A stretch of 64,000 bases of DNA from Leucaena leucocephala (lineage: Eukaryota > Streptophyta > Magnoliopsida > Fabales > Fabaceae), in contig CM073563.1 of the NCBI GenBank assembly GCA_037074615.1, positions 17,096,501-17,160,500 on the forward strand. The letters run 5' to 3'. Numbering within the stretch: the stretch's first letter is position 1; every line of letters starts with the position of its first letter. Both the position numbers and the translations under genes were made by a program. Under the pieces are notes generated by a model, which did not search any database, was not told where the DNA came from, and saw only the letters and a list, made by a program, of their open reading frames with translations. Positions 1 through 11,315 of this stretch are shown here, one piece after another.

Positions 1-260
1 TTTTTCCTATTCTTCTTACTCGTTATGTTTTTAAAATAGAAAATAATATTTTTATTATATTATTATTTCATTTCAATATTTTTATTAGAATAGTGACTGT
101 GAGTGGTAATTGAGGCATATGTTGGATTAGAATAGTGGGTGGTAACCCATGTGCCCCCACTATATTTTGCTATATTTTATTTTTTTTTCCTATTCTTCTT
201 ACTCGTTATGTTTTTAAAACAAAAAATAATATTTTTATTATATTATTATTTCATTTCAAC
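1..260. repeat. Direct duplication, about 78-bp unit
   Basis: Positions 1-78 and about 183-260 are nearly identical; both run from TTTCCTATTCTTCTTACTCG to an AT-rich end. The start-to-start distance is about 182 bp. It lies inside the retrotransposon internal region. Confidence 0.7.
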
Positions 261-410
261 TTCAGTTCAATTTTTTATTTTAGATAAACTATCTTAACTT
301 GGGTAATTAAATAAAAAATTATCTACTAGGAGTTAGTTCCTTCTAATACTACTTAAATTATAAAACAAAAATTCTCTATCATCTTTTCTTCAAACTTCTT
401 TAACCTATAA

Positions 411-512
411 TCAACCGTACCTAACATTATTTGATCCATAATATGATTGAGGCCTATCATGCTGAGGTCTATTACCACTAGACACACTCTGTCGTGATTG
501 AGTTTGTGCCAT
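411..512 (-). pseudogene. Short gag-like N-terminal ORF remnant (33 codons)
   Basis: On the minus strand an ATG (510-512) opens 33 codons starting MAQTQSRQSV, rich in Gln, Ser and Arg, and ends at a TGA (411-413). It begins about 140 bp after the degenerate primer-binding site, where plant gypsy gag ORFs usually start, and its low-complexity polar composition suits a gag N-terminus. No capsid or zinc-knuckle motif is visible in the window. It could also be a chance ORF. Identification is positional. Confidence 0.3.
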
Positions 513-648
513 CCTCTCCCTACCTAAGGATGCAACTCACCAAATAATTAAACACAAGAATAAAGAAAAACAATGAAGGTATGCATGAATAATGTATATT
601 GCCACTAATATGTAAGATATGCAATACCACAAGTAGGAAACAACCTTT

Positions 649-661
649 AAATTGATACCAA
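649..661 (-). other. Degenerate tRNA-Met primer-binding site
   Basis: The minus strand reads TTGGTATCAAT directly after the LTR end. The usual plant gypsy site is TGGTATCAGAGC, so the first part matches and the second has decayed. Confidence 0.45.
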
Positions 662-662
662 G

Positions 663-2839
663 TTATAAAAATTATCCTTCTAATAATAATAATTAACTAC
701 TTTATATTATTTTTTACCAAAATTGGTTACAAACTAACCATGTTTATAAATGAGTTCCTTAATTTCAAAAGAGCTAACAATCGTAGAAAAGAGTTTCACA
801 AATAATCAAAAGGAACCCTACCATGGTTATAAAATACTTTTCTTAATCAACAAATAACCATGATTAAAAAGACCAAATTACCATTCTAATACTATCATAG
901 TTATCAATTGTAGACTTCTAAAATGGGCCTCCAAGCGTCGAACTCGAGTAAACAACACCAAAGCCCATAACACAAACAAAATACTGAATAATACTATTAA
1001 TATAGAAAAATAGTTACTATGAATCCATAAATTCACATGTATAACCTTGAGAGGCCTCCAGCCTTCTACCAGTACACAATTTTTAGTATGATCATAAAAA
1101 TAGTAAATTATCCAAAGTATAAACAAAAGTATGCCCTATAATGGCAATTTACATCTATTCAATACATAAACATAAAGAAGGGTGCTATACAAGTCAAATA
1201 GAACCATTATGCCTCTGGTACCTTTCTATTAGAACCAATAACTCAACTACTAAAAAATATAACTAACCACAGGGTGAGACTAAAGCTTCAGTAACCCACT
1301 ATCATACTCATCATGCATACTAACATGTTCTCATGAGGTGTCAATTTATATAAACACACTAGTTATACCTTCAAACTGAACCCATGGGCTAGTGATAACT
1401 ACTAAATGACTGACCTCTCAAAAAGCTAACTAGTCAATGTTATGGATCGGCTAAAATCCTCATAGTACAAGACTTGACCATAGGTTCATTCTCCCTCAGT
1501 AAACATGTAGGGGTATCCCAGTCCCTCAGTAAACATGTGGGGGTGTCCCAGTCCCTCGGTAAACTAGTGGGGCAAATCACTCTGTAAATTAGTAGGACAA
1601 AAGCTAACAATTGATCTCAATGGAGGCTATACCACATGATAAAAAGATAACTCCATCATCACCAATCCCTAATCATCATATACATAATTCTCAGGATAAT
1701 TTTACTAATCAAAATTTTAATAGTTTGATAACAAAAATTACCAATAAACATCACAATAGTACTTTTCTCAAATAATAACTTTCTTCAAATTCCAATCTCA
1801 AAATATAATGAATTTCTAATCTTAATTCAAACTTTTCAAATTAAACTTTAAGTCTCAAAAGACAATTTTCAATAAAAATATTCAAACAAGTTTTCTTAAT
1901 GTAATCATATAAATAACAATATATTTAATAAATAAAATCACTCAAAAATATCACATTAGCAACATAACTAGTAGAAAGTGGTTACCTCTAGTCAAAGTTA
2001 ATAAAAATACCATAAATGAGGAGCCCCATACTTAGTTCACAATTTAGTAGTCAATCTACATAATTTGTGTAAATGTGTATTAATAAGTTGTTAATTTGAC
2101 ACAATATATACTTTTTAAATAAATACTCCCTTTTTATCTTCTAATTTTATTTTATTTAGATATTATTAATTTAATACTATAACTTAATTTCTCTATCACA
2201 ATCACAACTCTATCATTCAATCATGATAAAATTCCCAAAATTTGCTCACTTTAAGGCTGAAGAAAAATAACAACAATTAATCTATTTCTCAAATTATCAT
2301 CCCAATGATATACTATATTGTCTCAACTTTATTCTACCCTTTAAAATCTTGTTTAATATTAAACTCCCCAAATCATCTAAAAACTCAAAATTTCAATCTT
2401 AAGGTCTCGTTCAAAATCTCCAATGTTCACATTTCATCATACACCTTAAAATCAATCCATCAAATCATATATATCAAATTGCTAAATAAATAATCAATTC
2501 ATAGGTTTAAAGTTCTCAATTTTTCCTCTAACTTCCAAATCTCATTCACAATATCCAAATTTTTATTTCAATATTAAATCCCATCATTCCCAAATTTTAA
2601 TAGCTCATTTGAATCATCAATTAACACACGATTATTAAATTAGATAAAAATCCATAATTTCTCCAATTTTAAGTTCTAACAAAAATACTCATTTTCAATT
2701 TACAAACTCTCGTCACAATCTAAACCGATTAAATATCAATTATTTCTCCAATAAATATAACCCAATCATTAAACTCAAATTTAATTAACAAAATTATCAT
2801 ATTAAATCATCTCTATCATCTAACATTTAAACCCTAACA
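663..2839 (-). repeat. LTR, minus strand, family also present at 35,495-38,055
   Basis: On the minus strand the segment starts TGTTAGGGTTTAAATG at 2,839 and ends next to the primer-binding site. A diverged copy in the same orientation lies at about 35,495-38,055; shared blocks include CAATCTAAACC followed by ATTAAATATCAATTAT near 2,720 and 37,935. It holds no usable ORF. Ends are set by the homology break and the primer site and are accurate to about 20 bp. Confidence 0.55.
1492..1602. repeat. Minisatellite within the LTR (about 28-bp unit, 3-4 copies)
   Basis: The phrase CAGTAAACATGTAGGGG recurs with variants at about 1,497, 1,527 and 1,556, and a weaker copy sits near 1,580. Units are separated by ATCCCAGTCCCT-like spacers. 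The matching part of the other LTR copy (about 36,600-36,680) has a related GTAGGAGG-type repeat. Confidence 0.65.
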
Positions 2840-3198
2840 TTGAAAGTCTTTGGTGGTAGAATGTTATACCCGGGTGTGCTCTACCTTCAAGAACAATGCG
2901 ATGCTTATCCTGTGATTTATGATTAAGAGAAGATAGGGCTTTCTATTATCTTCAATCTAATCAAGGTTAGGGTCAGGGTCAACTAGTTCCAACTTCTCCT
3001 ACTAATTATTATTGTCCTTCCTACTTGTCACCACGGGTGAAACCCTAAAACATTAAAAAATCAGTGATGACAAAATACATGTGACAACTTAAATGAACCT
3101 TTAGTAATTATTACCTATGATAATTTAGACACCTGGTGCATTTGAATACTAGTGAGGAAGACTATATCATCATAACTGGTTACAGCTAAGAGTTAAAG
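2840..3198. other. Unassigned spacer between two LTR elements
   Basis: No ORF or recognisable domain. It ends with TAAAG (3,194-3,198), which resembles the TGAAG (13,361-13,365) just beyond the next element and may be a mutated target-site duplication. Confidence 0.4.
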
Positions 3199-6033
3199 TG
3201 TCACATCAGATTTTTTCCCTATCTGTATAATACTAATAGTGGAAAGAGGTTTAAAAAGTATTATGATGATGAATAGAAAGGAAAAACAATGATTAGACAA
3301 TGGTATAAAGATGAGGGACTAAAATAAAAAGTTTAAAAGTTTTATGGTGCAAAGTGTAATTTTTAGAAGTTTAAGGGCAAAATAGTATTTATTTAAAGTT
3401 GAATCGGAAAAGGCCAAAAAATTTCCGAAATCAGATTAGTCCTAAATTTTCCCAATAAATGGAGAAAATTATTTTAATCAGCTTGATGTAACACATAATG
3501 CTGATGTGAGGTCTCCAAAATGGCATCTTATAGGCCCAATAATATTTTTAGATAAGTATGTAGACTAGGGCTAATAAAAACCAGAAAAAACGTAAAATTA
3601 CCAAAATACCACTGAATGTATGCCACTGTGTTGTGTCATTAAGTCAGAGTCAAAATCAGAGGGAGGGCATTTTGGTCATTTGACTAAGGTTAGATGGTCA
3701 AGGAGAATTCCAAGAATAGTTGACCAAGGTCAAAGAATACTCTGGTGAGGTGTGGAAAGATGATAATGCCCTTAAGATGTTAAAGTAAATAAAGAAGAAC
3801 CAAGTGACGTTTTGATAACTTGCTAAGGGATATGTAATTAAGTTCATGCCCAGTCTAATAATGTGAATGGTAGGAAGAATCTGGATATTGGATTTAATAT
3901 TAGAAAGCATATTATGAAATATTAGAAAAGTTAGAATCATAAAATAGTCTAATTTTGGGAGATCAGACTAAATTGATACCAGATTGGATTGAAATTTTCC
4001 CAGAAATTTCTTCCCCTATGAATAGTGCCACAAAACCCTATGAGTTGTCCCTTGATGATGTCATGGACGATGCCATAATTAGCTTTTTAGAAAAGTTAAA
4101 TCCAAGATTAAATGTGAGCCATTAGATCAAATAGTGCATAAAGTGATCTTGGACATCGATTTTCCATGAGATTTTTCTATAAATACCCCAACATTTCAGC
4201 TTCAAAACCGTGGAGCAATAACCCTTGGGGAACCTCTTGCAAAATGAAAACTCAATACAAGCCAAAGAAGATTCAAGGTACTAAAGTTGAAGCAAGCTAG
4301 AGATTAAAGGTAAGCAATATATCCTAGCTTATTTTCCTTTGATTTGGGAGCTCGAACTTAGAGTTTTCATGGAAGAAAGTTGACTTTTCTATAAGGTGTA
4401 TGTGCTGTCCAAAACCTTAGATAAAAGGATAAAGAAGAAATTAAAATTAGAGATATGTGATTGAAGCTTCAACAAACTAGCTAAGTGATTAGTTGTTGAA
4501 TCAAGTTGATACTCTTAACTTTGCCATGGTTGAACCATTTTAGTTTTCACTATTTATGATAGAAAGAGATGGAATTTTAATTATTTAATGCTTCCATTGA
4601 ATTTATATGATGATTTTGTGTAGGATTGGATAGGTTTTGAACCTTAGAAGCATTGGAATTTCAAGTTATAGTTTTTGAAGTTCTTCTCTATTACTGTTCA
4701 CTCGCATGAATAGTAATCTAAATTTCATGATTTTGATGATTCCACTAGTTTTAAAATAAAAAATTGTGTGGGATAAAGTAGAGGAACAAGTATGGGGAGC
4801 ATTGGAATCAATATGAGAATTTTTGGAAGAATTATGCATGTTTTTCAAATCTGTCCAGAACAGTGTATAGGAGCTAAAATTTTATGATTCTAATCTTATA
4901 AATGGATTCAAAAGATTAAATTGTGTAGGGTAAAGTCAAGACATCAATTAGTTCAAATGCCAAGTCTATTAGTTAGGATTAAGGAAACTTAATGTAGTTA
5001 AATGAGCTCAATGTTCAAGAGAAAGTTAGATTATAATGGATGAATGATTATGTGATGTTAGGATTTGATTGTGGACTCCAAAGAGGCAGCCACATATCCA
5101 AGAAAAGTAAAAAGAAATAGGCAAAGTTAAAGTGAAAGAAATCAAGCTAGTGAGGTAGTAAACTTATCCTAAACCTGTATGTATTGAATGTTATGCTTGG
5201 TTGTGCTATGGCTTGGGTGAATTGTGTTGCATATGTGTTTATGATTGAAGCTCTATTTCTATGATTTCTTTGGCCCATTTTATTTCATATATAACATGGA
5301 AGCATGCACATTACATAATGTTAATACTTTCACAAGCAAGCACAAGTATCTACACTAATGCATGCATTATTTAGTACTATTTGCTACTGAGATTTCCTCA
5401 GAAATCTCATCCCTTCCACGTAATCTCAACCCTAGCAAGTTTATTAATAATGAAAGATGATGAGGAAGTATGAAGAGAAGCTAGGGATTGGATAGTATAT
5501 ATGTTATGTGAAGAATTGTCATATGTAATGTTATTATTTGACCAATACAAGTAGTGATGGTCATGATGTAATGAAAAATAGTAAATAATGAGATAAATGT
5601 ATGAAATTTTATAGACATTTAGTTAACATGTCAAGCTTTGTTTTGAAACTAAGAATGCCTTATTTTGATGTTTGTACAAAGAGAACGGATTTTCCAAAAT
5701 AAGGACCCAGAATCTATTTTCAGAATTTCTAACCAAATGAACAGTAACCTTTGATGAATAAATGTATTAATTGACTAAGCATATGGTCTGGAAATTATTT
5801 TTCTCCTAAATTTCAAGGTGTTTTCTCCTTGTAACTTTTTGAATCACTTCATTTTTATTTTTCTAGAATTAATTATGATTTTTTGAAGTTCATCACCTAA
5901 TTTGGAATACCATATGAACAGTAACTCGAGAAGAGTAAAATTCTAGATTTAGTTAATAGACTTCCAAGGTATTGAAAGTGGTTCTAAATGCTACTGTATG
6001 GTCCCTAAGATGTATTAAAGTAAGGATGTTTCA
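3199..6033 (+). repeat. 5' LTR of the gypsy-type element
   Basis: Starts TGTCACATC and ends GGATGTTTCA just before the degenerate primer site. It carries LTR-family hallmarks also seen at 17,149-20,109, 42,863-47,730 and 57,698-60,906: repeated 'gggactaaa' phrases near the start, a TATA box in the middle, and an end of the form 'aaagtaaggatgt'. Homology to the 3' LTR runs from about 4,000 to 6,033. Confidence 0.65.
4178..4185 (+). promoter_or_regulatory. LTR TATA box
   Basis: TATAAATA followed by a C-run, at the same place as in four other LTRs of this family in the window. It is probably the retrotransposon promoter; transcription would start about 30 bp downstream. Confidence 0.5.
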
Positions 6034-6049
6034 TTTTAGTATCAAGCAG
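6034..6049 (+). other. Degenerate tRNA-Met primer-binding site
   Basis: TTTTAGTATCAAGCAG follows the LTR end directly. It differs from the standard TTTGGTATCAGAGCAG at a few bases. The intact version occurs at 60,910. Confidence 0.55.
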
Positions 6050-6174
6050 AAGTTTCTGGCATAATATAAGATAGTTCTCAAACCCTAACTCTAAGTAGTA
6101 AGTACTTTGTTATGTTAGGGTATTGGTTGGAATAGTTAGCATTCCTTATTTAAACAAATATTGCATTAGTAAAT

Positions 6175-7110
6175 ATGGGATTTCATAAAGTTAAGTTAGA
6201 GTCTTTAGTTAATAAGAGAGACCCCCGGCCAATGGTGATATATGAAGATGATGTACATCCAGACTATGATCATCCTTTAGATAATGAAGAGACTTCAAAT
6301 GGTAGCATAGAGGATCAATCAGGGAGGTCTACAGTAGAATATCCTGTAGATGTTTCTGTAGACTCAAACCTGTAATCTGGAGGTTATGTAGAGATTCAGC
6401 CTAATATTTGGCATGTACTAGATGATATTGTACCAGATAGTGCTGAGTCTAGTGACTCTATACAGTATGAGTTTGTTAGAGTGCCCTCTAACCCTAATGT
6501 GAGCTTTATTCCTCTGATAAAAGGATAGATTACGGCTGAAGAAGTTGAGTACTAGTATTAGATTATAGGTAGACCAGATATTATCTCTCTTCTACCAGAG
6601 TTTGAGGATGGATTTGATATGAGTAACCTATAGCAGTCTCTTAATCTAGAGACCTAGTCAGAGTCTACGGTAGTCCCTTCCCATTCTCAAAGTCCAGGAA
6701 TATGTGACTTTATAGAGAAAGATCAATGTGATATTCCTAGTCCTAGTCAACCCCAGCCTTTTTTGCTAAAGATAGATAATGTTGATTATATTAGTTTCAA
6801 GAAAGTTGTGGAGAGTGAATTACTCAGTCGAGGTCAAGGGATGGACAGAAGTAGAGATCAAGAGTAATCAATTTATCTACAGTTTCTCAATGCCATAGCA
6901 GGGATGATAAACAAATATATAGTAGAGGGCATTAACCTGAATCAAGTTTACACTTTAGAAGACTTGTATGAGATGGTAGTAAGTCAGATACTGCCATATA
7001 CCCTTATATGGCATGTAGAACTAAGTGAGTTCTTGGCAAATGATCCGCTAACTGATATACTGGAGTGGCATTTTTGTATGCAGAAGTATTTGGAGTTCAC
7101 TATTCCCTAG
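6175..7110 (+). pseudogene. Decayed extra ORF upstream of gag, unknown function (~311 codons)
   Basis: A single reading frame runs from the ATG at 6,175 to a TAG at 7,108-7,110, broken by seven internal stops, mostly TAG where CAG is plausible. Apart from the stops the frame keeps a protein-like composition: acidic stretches such as VIYEDDVHPDYDHPLD near the start, and a hydrophobic, aromatic C-terminal third (about residues 245-311) with evenly spaced Leu, Tyr and Trp. I recognise no gag, protease or polymerase motif and no zinc knuckle. It lies between the primer site and the gag remnant (8,215). Additional ORFs are known in some plant gypsy lineages, but I cannot match this one. It could be a captured host fragment or a lineage-specific element gene. 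Confidence 0.5.
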
Positions 7111-7364
7111 AAAAGAATGTAAAAGAGATGAAGGGTAATGTAAGTATGTAAATATTGTAAAGTAAAGTAATTACTCATATGTATAATAGTTATGATGTAC
7201 CCCAAATTGTAGTGGACATGTATGTAAGGTATGTACGAATGTTATGGTGACATGAAATATGTTCCCTATTTAATGTGATTATGATAGATAGATATGAATG
7301 AGTTTCAATTGACCCAAGCTTATTAAAGTCAGGAACATAAGAAGAGAATGTTTAGAAAAAGCTA

Positions 7365-7670
7365 TGCTCAGGTCGCGATGTGAAGCAATTTAGGTCACGA
7401 CTTGAAGTTCCAGAGAAGTTAAGTTGCGATGAGTTAAGCCGTGGGTCGTTAAGAATATTTACAGAGGTATTTTGGTCGTGATGAGTAAAGAACATTGGCC
7501 ATGACTGGAAGTTACAGAGCTGTTAGGTCGCGAAGAAAGATGACCTTTGGTCGCGACTGAAGGGCAAAGAGATATCAAGTCATGACGATTAAGTTGAGAT
7601 GGTCGCGACTAAAGTTCATAGAGAGTATGAGTCACGACTAGCCAGTACTCAGGTTGCGACTAGAATGCAT
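7365..7670. repeat. CpG-rich minisatellite with GTCGCGAC core
   Basis: About nine to ten imperfect units, spaced roughly 20-45 bp, centre on GGTCGCGACT or CpG-decayed forms (GTCACGAC, GTCATGAC, GTCGTGAT, GTTGCGAC), usually followed by TGAAG-like bases. The core is an 8-bp palindrome. The variants fit deamination of methylated CpG. Confidence 0.7.
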
Positions 7671-8214
7671 AAAGACCTGATGACAAGAATGAAGATACTA
7701 ATCTCACTGAAGTTTATCAGTTAGAGGTTTAGTACAGGGTACAGACAAGCTGAACAGTACAAGGAACTGAGATACAAAAGATCAGTAAGAAAATGTTCAA
7801 AAGTAGATCCTCCATATGATTACCAGGAGTTGATCTATGTTACAAAAGATTTATTCAGCTAGTCTTTACTGAATATAATAATAAAAAGTTAGAATGAGAC
7901 TTGCCTAAGAATAAGCCTAATACATGGCTTAACGTTAGAGACATGATAGTTAATAGATAAAAAGTTAAAGTTCCAATAACAGAGGGATACCATCATAAAA
8001 AGACAGTAACCTAGCAGACATAGGGTAGAGCACCCTATAGAACAAAAGTAATAGTGCTAGATGATGAATGATATTCATGTGACTTAAGTTAGTCGGGATC
8101 AAGAAAAGACTAGAAAGGAACCATAGTCTAGTCAAGAGCAGACTGAGACTAACACACAGAAAAAGTTAAGAGATAGTAAATAAATGTAAAAGTTACTCCA
8201 TAGAGATGGAGATT

Positions 8215-8520
8215 GATCCGCTCACCTGAGAAATTTTTCTCAAAGAGTTTGTAAGAAGCATTCCTCTCAGTTAGATAAAGATGAGTTTGAGGCTAAGGGT
8301 TAAAACAGGGAAAAAGAAACCTTTAATGAATACTTAGCTGAGTTCATCCACATGAACTGTGAGAGTTGAATAACTGAGAAGTTAGTTCACGGATTGAATT
8401 CTGTGTTACAAAGAAAGAGTTTTTCTCAGGTAGTTGTAGAAGTTCAACAGAGCAGTAGATGTATGCAAAATAAGAAAAGAAGTTCATGATGCTTAAAGAG
8501 AGAAAGGTAGCCACAATTTC
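8215..8520 (+). pseudogene. Decayed gag (capsid-region) remnant
   Basis: Piecing frames together shows FNEYLAEFIHMN, then LVHGLNSVLQ. These align with DEYLVKFIRLSQ and MIRGLNTTLK in the better preserved gag at 61,877-62,695. Several stops and frame changes interrupt it. This is the retrotransposon gag (capsid) domain, which assembles the particle that packages element RNA. No zinc knuckle can be read downstream. Confidence 0.55.
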
Positions 8521-11315
8521 AAAGATAAAGTGACTCCCCTATTCCCTATATAAGAAAAAGTAAAGAAAGGTTAAGTTTATACCATAGTAAGAGGGTAATG
8601 TGGTAGCCTAAGTTAAATGAATAGTTACTTTAGGATCTGACAATGATCTGATTAGATAATGTAATAGATAATCTGGCAGTTATGGTGATAAAAGGACAAA
8701 ATGATTTAAAGGATTACCTAGTTAATTGTTTAATTGCAGTATGCATATAAGGGATGGTTGAGCAAATTATGTAATAATGATATGGCTTATGTTGGCATAA
8801 GTTATGATAAACAGTTGCATCTCCTTGCAGTTGTCATATGATGACACACATGTTAGAGAATGCTTAAATGATTGCATCTCCTTGCATATTATGCATGTTA
8901 GAGTATGCTATGATGAATGAACACTCTCTGTTTATATTACATGCAGGGTAGAGTAGATATGATGAGAAAGTTTTGGAAGATTTATTGCTCCCATGCCATA
9001 CGACATGCAATTAGATAATTCAACTTGGTAATAATAAAGCAATAGAAAAACAATAAATGAGATTAGAGATGAAGGTTAGTAGTGAGTTTATAGACAAATA
9101 ATTACAGTACTCAAGACATACCCCTTCAGTAGGGATAAGATACATGAATGATGTACTATGAACATGAAATGAAATGAGACGTAGTTATGAAAGATGATAT
9201 AGCTCTGAGAGGGAGCAACGTCTATGTAATAGAGTTAACATTCTCGCAATAGAGCTAGAATACTCTTGCAATAAATTAGATTGCTCTTGAGATAGAGTCA
9301 AGAGAATGGACAATATAGTTCATGTAAAGTAATGTCTATCAGATGAGATGAATAGATTATGACATGAATAGATATGTGCATGGTAGAGCCTGAGTAGCTC
9401 TCTATAATGCTAAATGTAGTAAATTTATAAAAGATTAGAATGATATGAGAAATTCCTGAGTGATAGAGGAAATGAGTAAAGTCCTAATAGATAATATTGG
9501 CTTCAGTGATCATTTTTTGGGGAATTATCTGTTGAGTTAACAACTATGTGGAAGTGGCTAACCTTGTAACTTCATTTGTTGGTTTAGGTCTTCTGTAGAT
9601 GAGAATACAATATAACAGAATCACAATAGATTTCGGATGATTGCAGTTTGATCCTATCATGGCTCACAGAGAATAAAATTCTAGGGGTCACGGTTAGATC
9701 CTGAAGAGGCTTACAGTTGAACACAGTAGATCTTGAAGGTCACAGTAGACCTAGCCTAGAGAAAGAAAGTATTGAGCCATAAGTATATTATTTCTTTGGA
9801 ATGATGAATACTAAGGAAAAGGTTAAGGTAGAGAAGTTTCACAAGTTGGTTAACTCATAACATAAATAGTACCTATGATGTTAATTTCAGATAGCCTTAT
9901 TACTATTATGGACTGAACTCATAATCTTATTACACGTAACAAGAACTAAGTGATCAAAGTTAAAGTTGTTAATCCTGAATACCAAGAATTTATGAAAATA
10001 TCTCATAAGATATGAGAAGGGGTCAAATAAAAATAAAGAGATCCCTACGATGAGATTACAGAAAATAAGAATGAAAGATAAATAGATCCTCTAGATGAGG
10101 ATAAAGGGATTAGAAGGACAGATAGACCCAAGAGAGATAGTATAAGAAGGGTCTAAGATAGTAAAGCACCAGGGTTAGAGCCTGTTAGCACCAGAGCTTC
10201 AGATTTTTATTTGCACTTTCAGTTAAGTATGTTCAGGCAATAGTAGCCCAATAATGGGTGACCTTGGGAAGTGATGAAAAAGGGTGTAAATTCCCTAGAA
10301 GTTTAGCATATATGCATAGAGTTATATAAAATGATAGAAAGAGCTATGAAAAGTTAGAAAATGTTATGAATGGTAAGAGACTAGAACCCTTATATCAAGT
10401 CTAAATAAAATGGGTTTGAAAGGAAATATTTAGAAGAGTTTTCTCAAAAGCTAGCAAAGCTATAAGTTAAAGAGAATGTTAGACTTGTGGTATCTCAAGA
10501 TAAGTCATGAAAAGGTGAGATAGACCATGATATGCTAGATTTGGCCAGATATATCATAATACGGCCTAAAAAGTATGTAATGAGATACGTTATGAGAAAT
10601 ATGTAATGTGATACATAATGAGAAATATGTATCAAGAAGTACAATACAAAGTGGCTTTGTAGCTAGCTTTGTAGCTAGCTTTGTAAACAGATAGAGATGC
10701 TCCTTTTTGAAAGGGATAAGATATTTGAATATTATGTTACAGATGAAGTAACAAGTGAGAGCTCTCACTCCTTGCATGAAATGCCAGGCATTATGTTATA
10801 TTTGTAAAATATGCTAAAGCTCCAAGTATTAGAGAAATGCAAGCTCCATGTGATAGAGTTGTGCAAGCTCCAAGTGTTAGAAGTTGTGCAACATGTTGTC
10901 CAGGCATTATGCATGTTAAAGTATGTGCTCCTATGTGCTTTTATCTAGCAGTAAAGTAAAGAAAGAAAGCATAATGACATAAGTCCTCTCTCTATATTAT
11001 GATGAATTATTAAAGATAATAAGAATAAGAAGAAGTATGATGGGTAGTTGATGAAAACTCCAGAATACAATAGTATTCGAGAGAGCTTTATATGAAAGAA
11101 ATGAACACTACTCACAAGTCTAGTATAGAGAGAAGTCCATATACAAATAGATACATATCATGTAAGAAAGTAATAGAATAAAGTAGAGTTCAACTCTAAT
11201 TGAGTTGATTCAGAACAAAAGAATAATCACAGCAAAGATATGAAGATATGCGGATATGGAAAGTACTTCACAAAATGTCAAGATAGAAGATAAGAGATAG
11301 AAAAGTTAATTCAGA
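8521..11315 (+). other. Internal region of the gypsy-type element, no readable pol
   Basis: No ORF is convincing. At about 8,805-9,000 a phrase around GCATCTCCTTGCA and CATGTTAGAG resembles part of the LTRs (compare 59,890-59,970 and 19,125-19,200), so LTR-derived DNA was duplicated into the interior. Short local repeats occur at 9,190-9,300 (ATAGAGTT-like), 10,570-10,680 (GAGAAATATGTA and TTTGTAGCTAGC) and 10,800-10,900 (CAAGCTCCAAGTGTTAGA). Confidence 0.45.

Larger units (their letters stand above)
1..662 (-). mobile_element. 5' internal region of a minus-strand LTR retrotransposon
   Basis: Read on the minus strand, this DNA follows an LTR (663-2,839) and a degenerate primer-binding site (649-661), so it is the start of the internal region. 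It contains a short gag-like ORF start at 411-512. The rest of the element lies before the window. Assignment to Ty3/gypsy rests on the tRNA-Met type primer site and is an inference. Confidence 0.45.

Noticed and set aside
2857..2871. TGTTATACCC at 2,862 as the start of the 5' LTR
   Set aside because: TGTCACATC at 3,199 aligns better with the LTR start at 57,698, and its flank TAAAG nearly matches the TGAAG after the 3' LTR.
7365..7670. CRISPR-like array
   Set aside because: Repeats are imperfect, irregularly spaced and inside a plant retrotransposon; the sequence is nuclear plant DNA.
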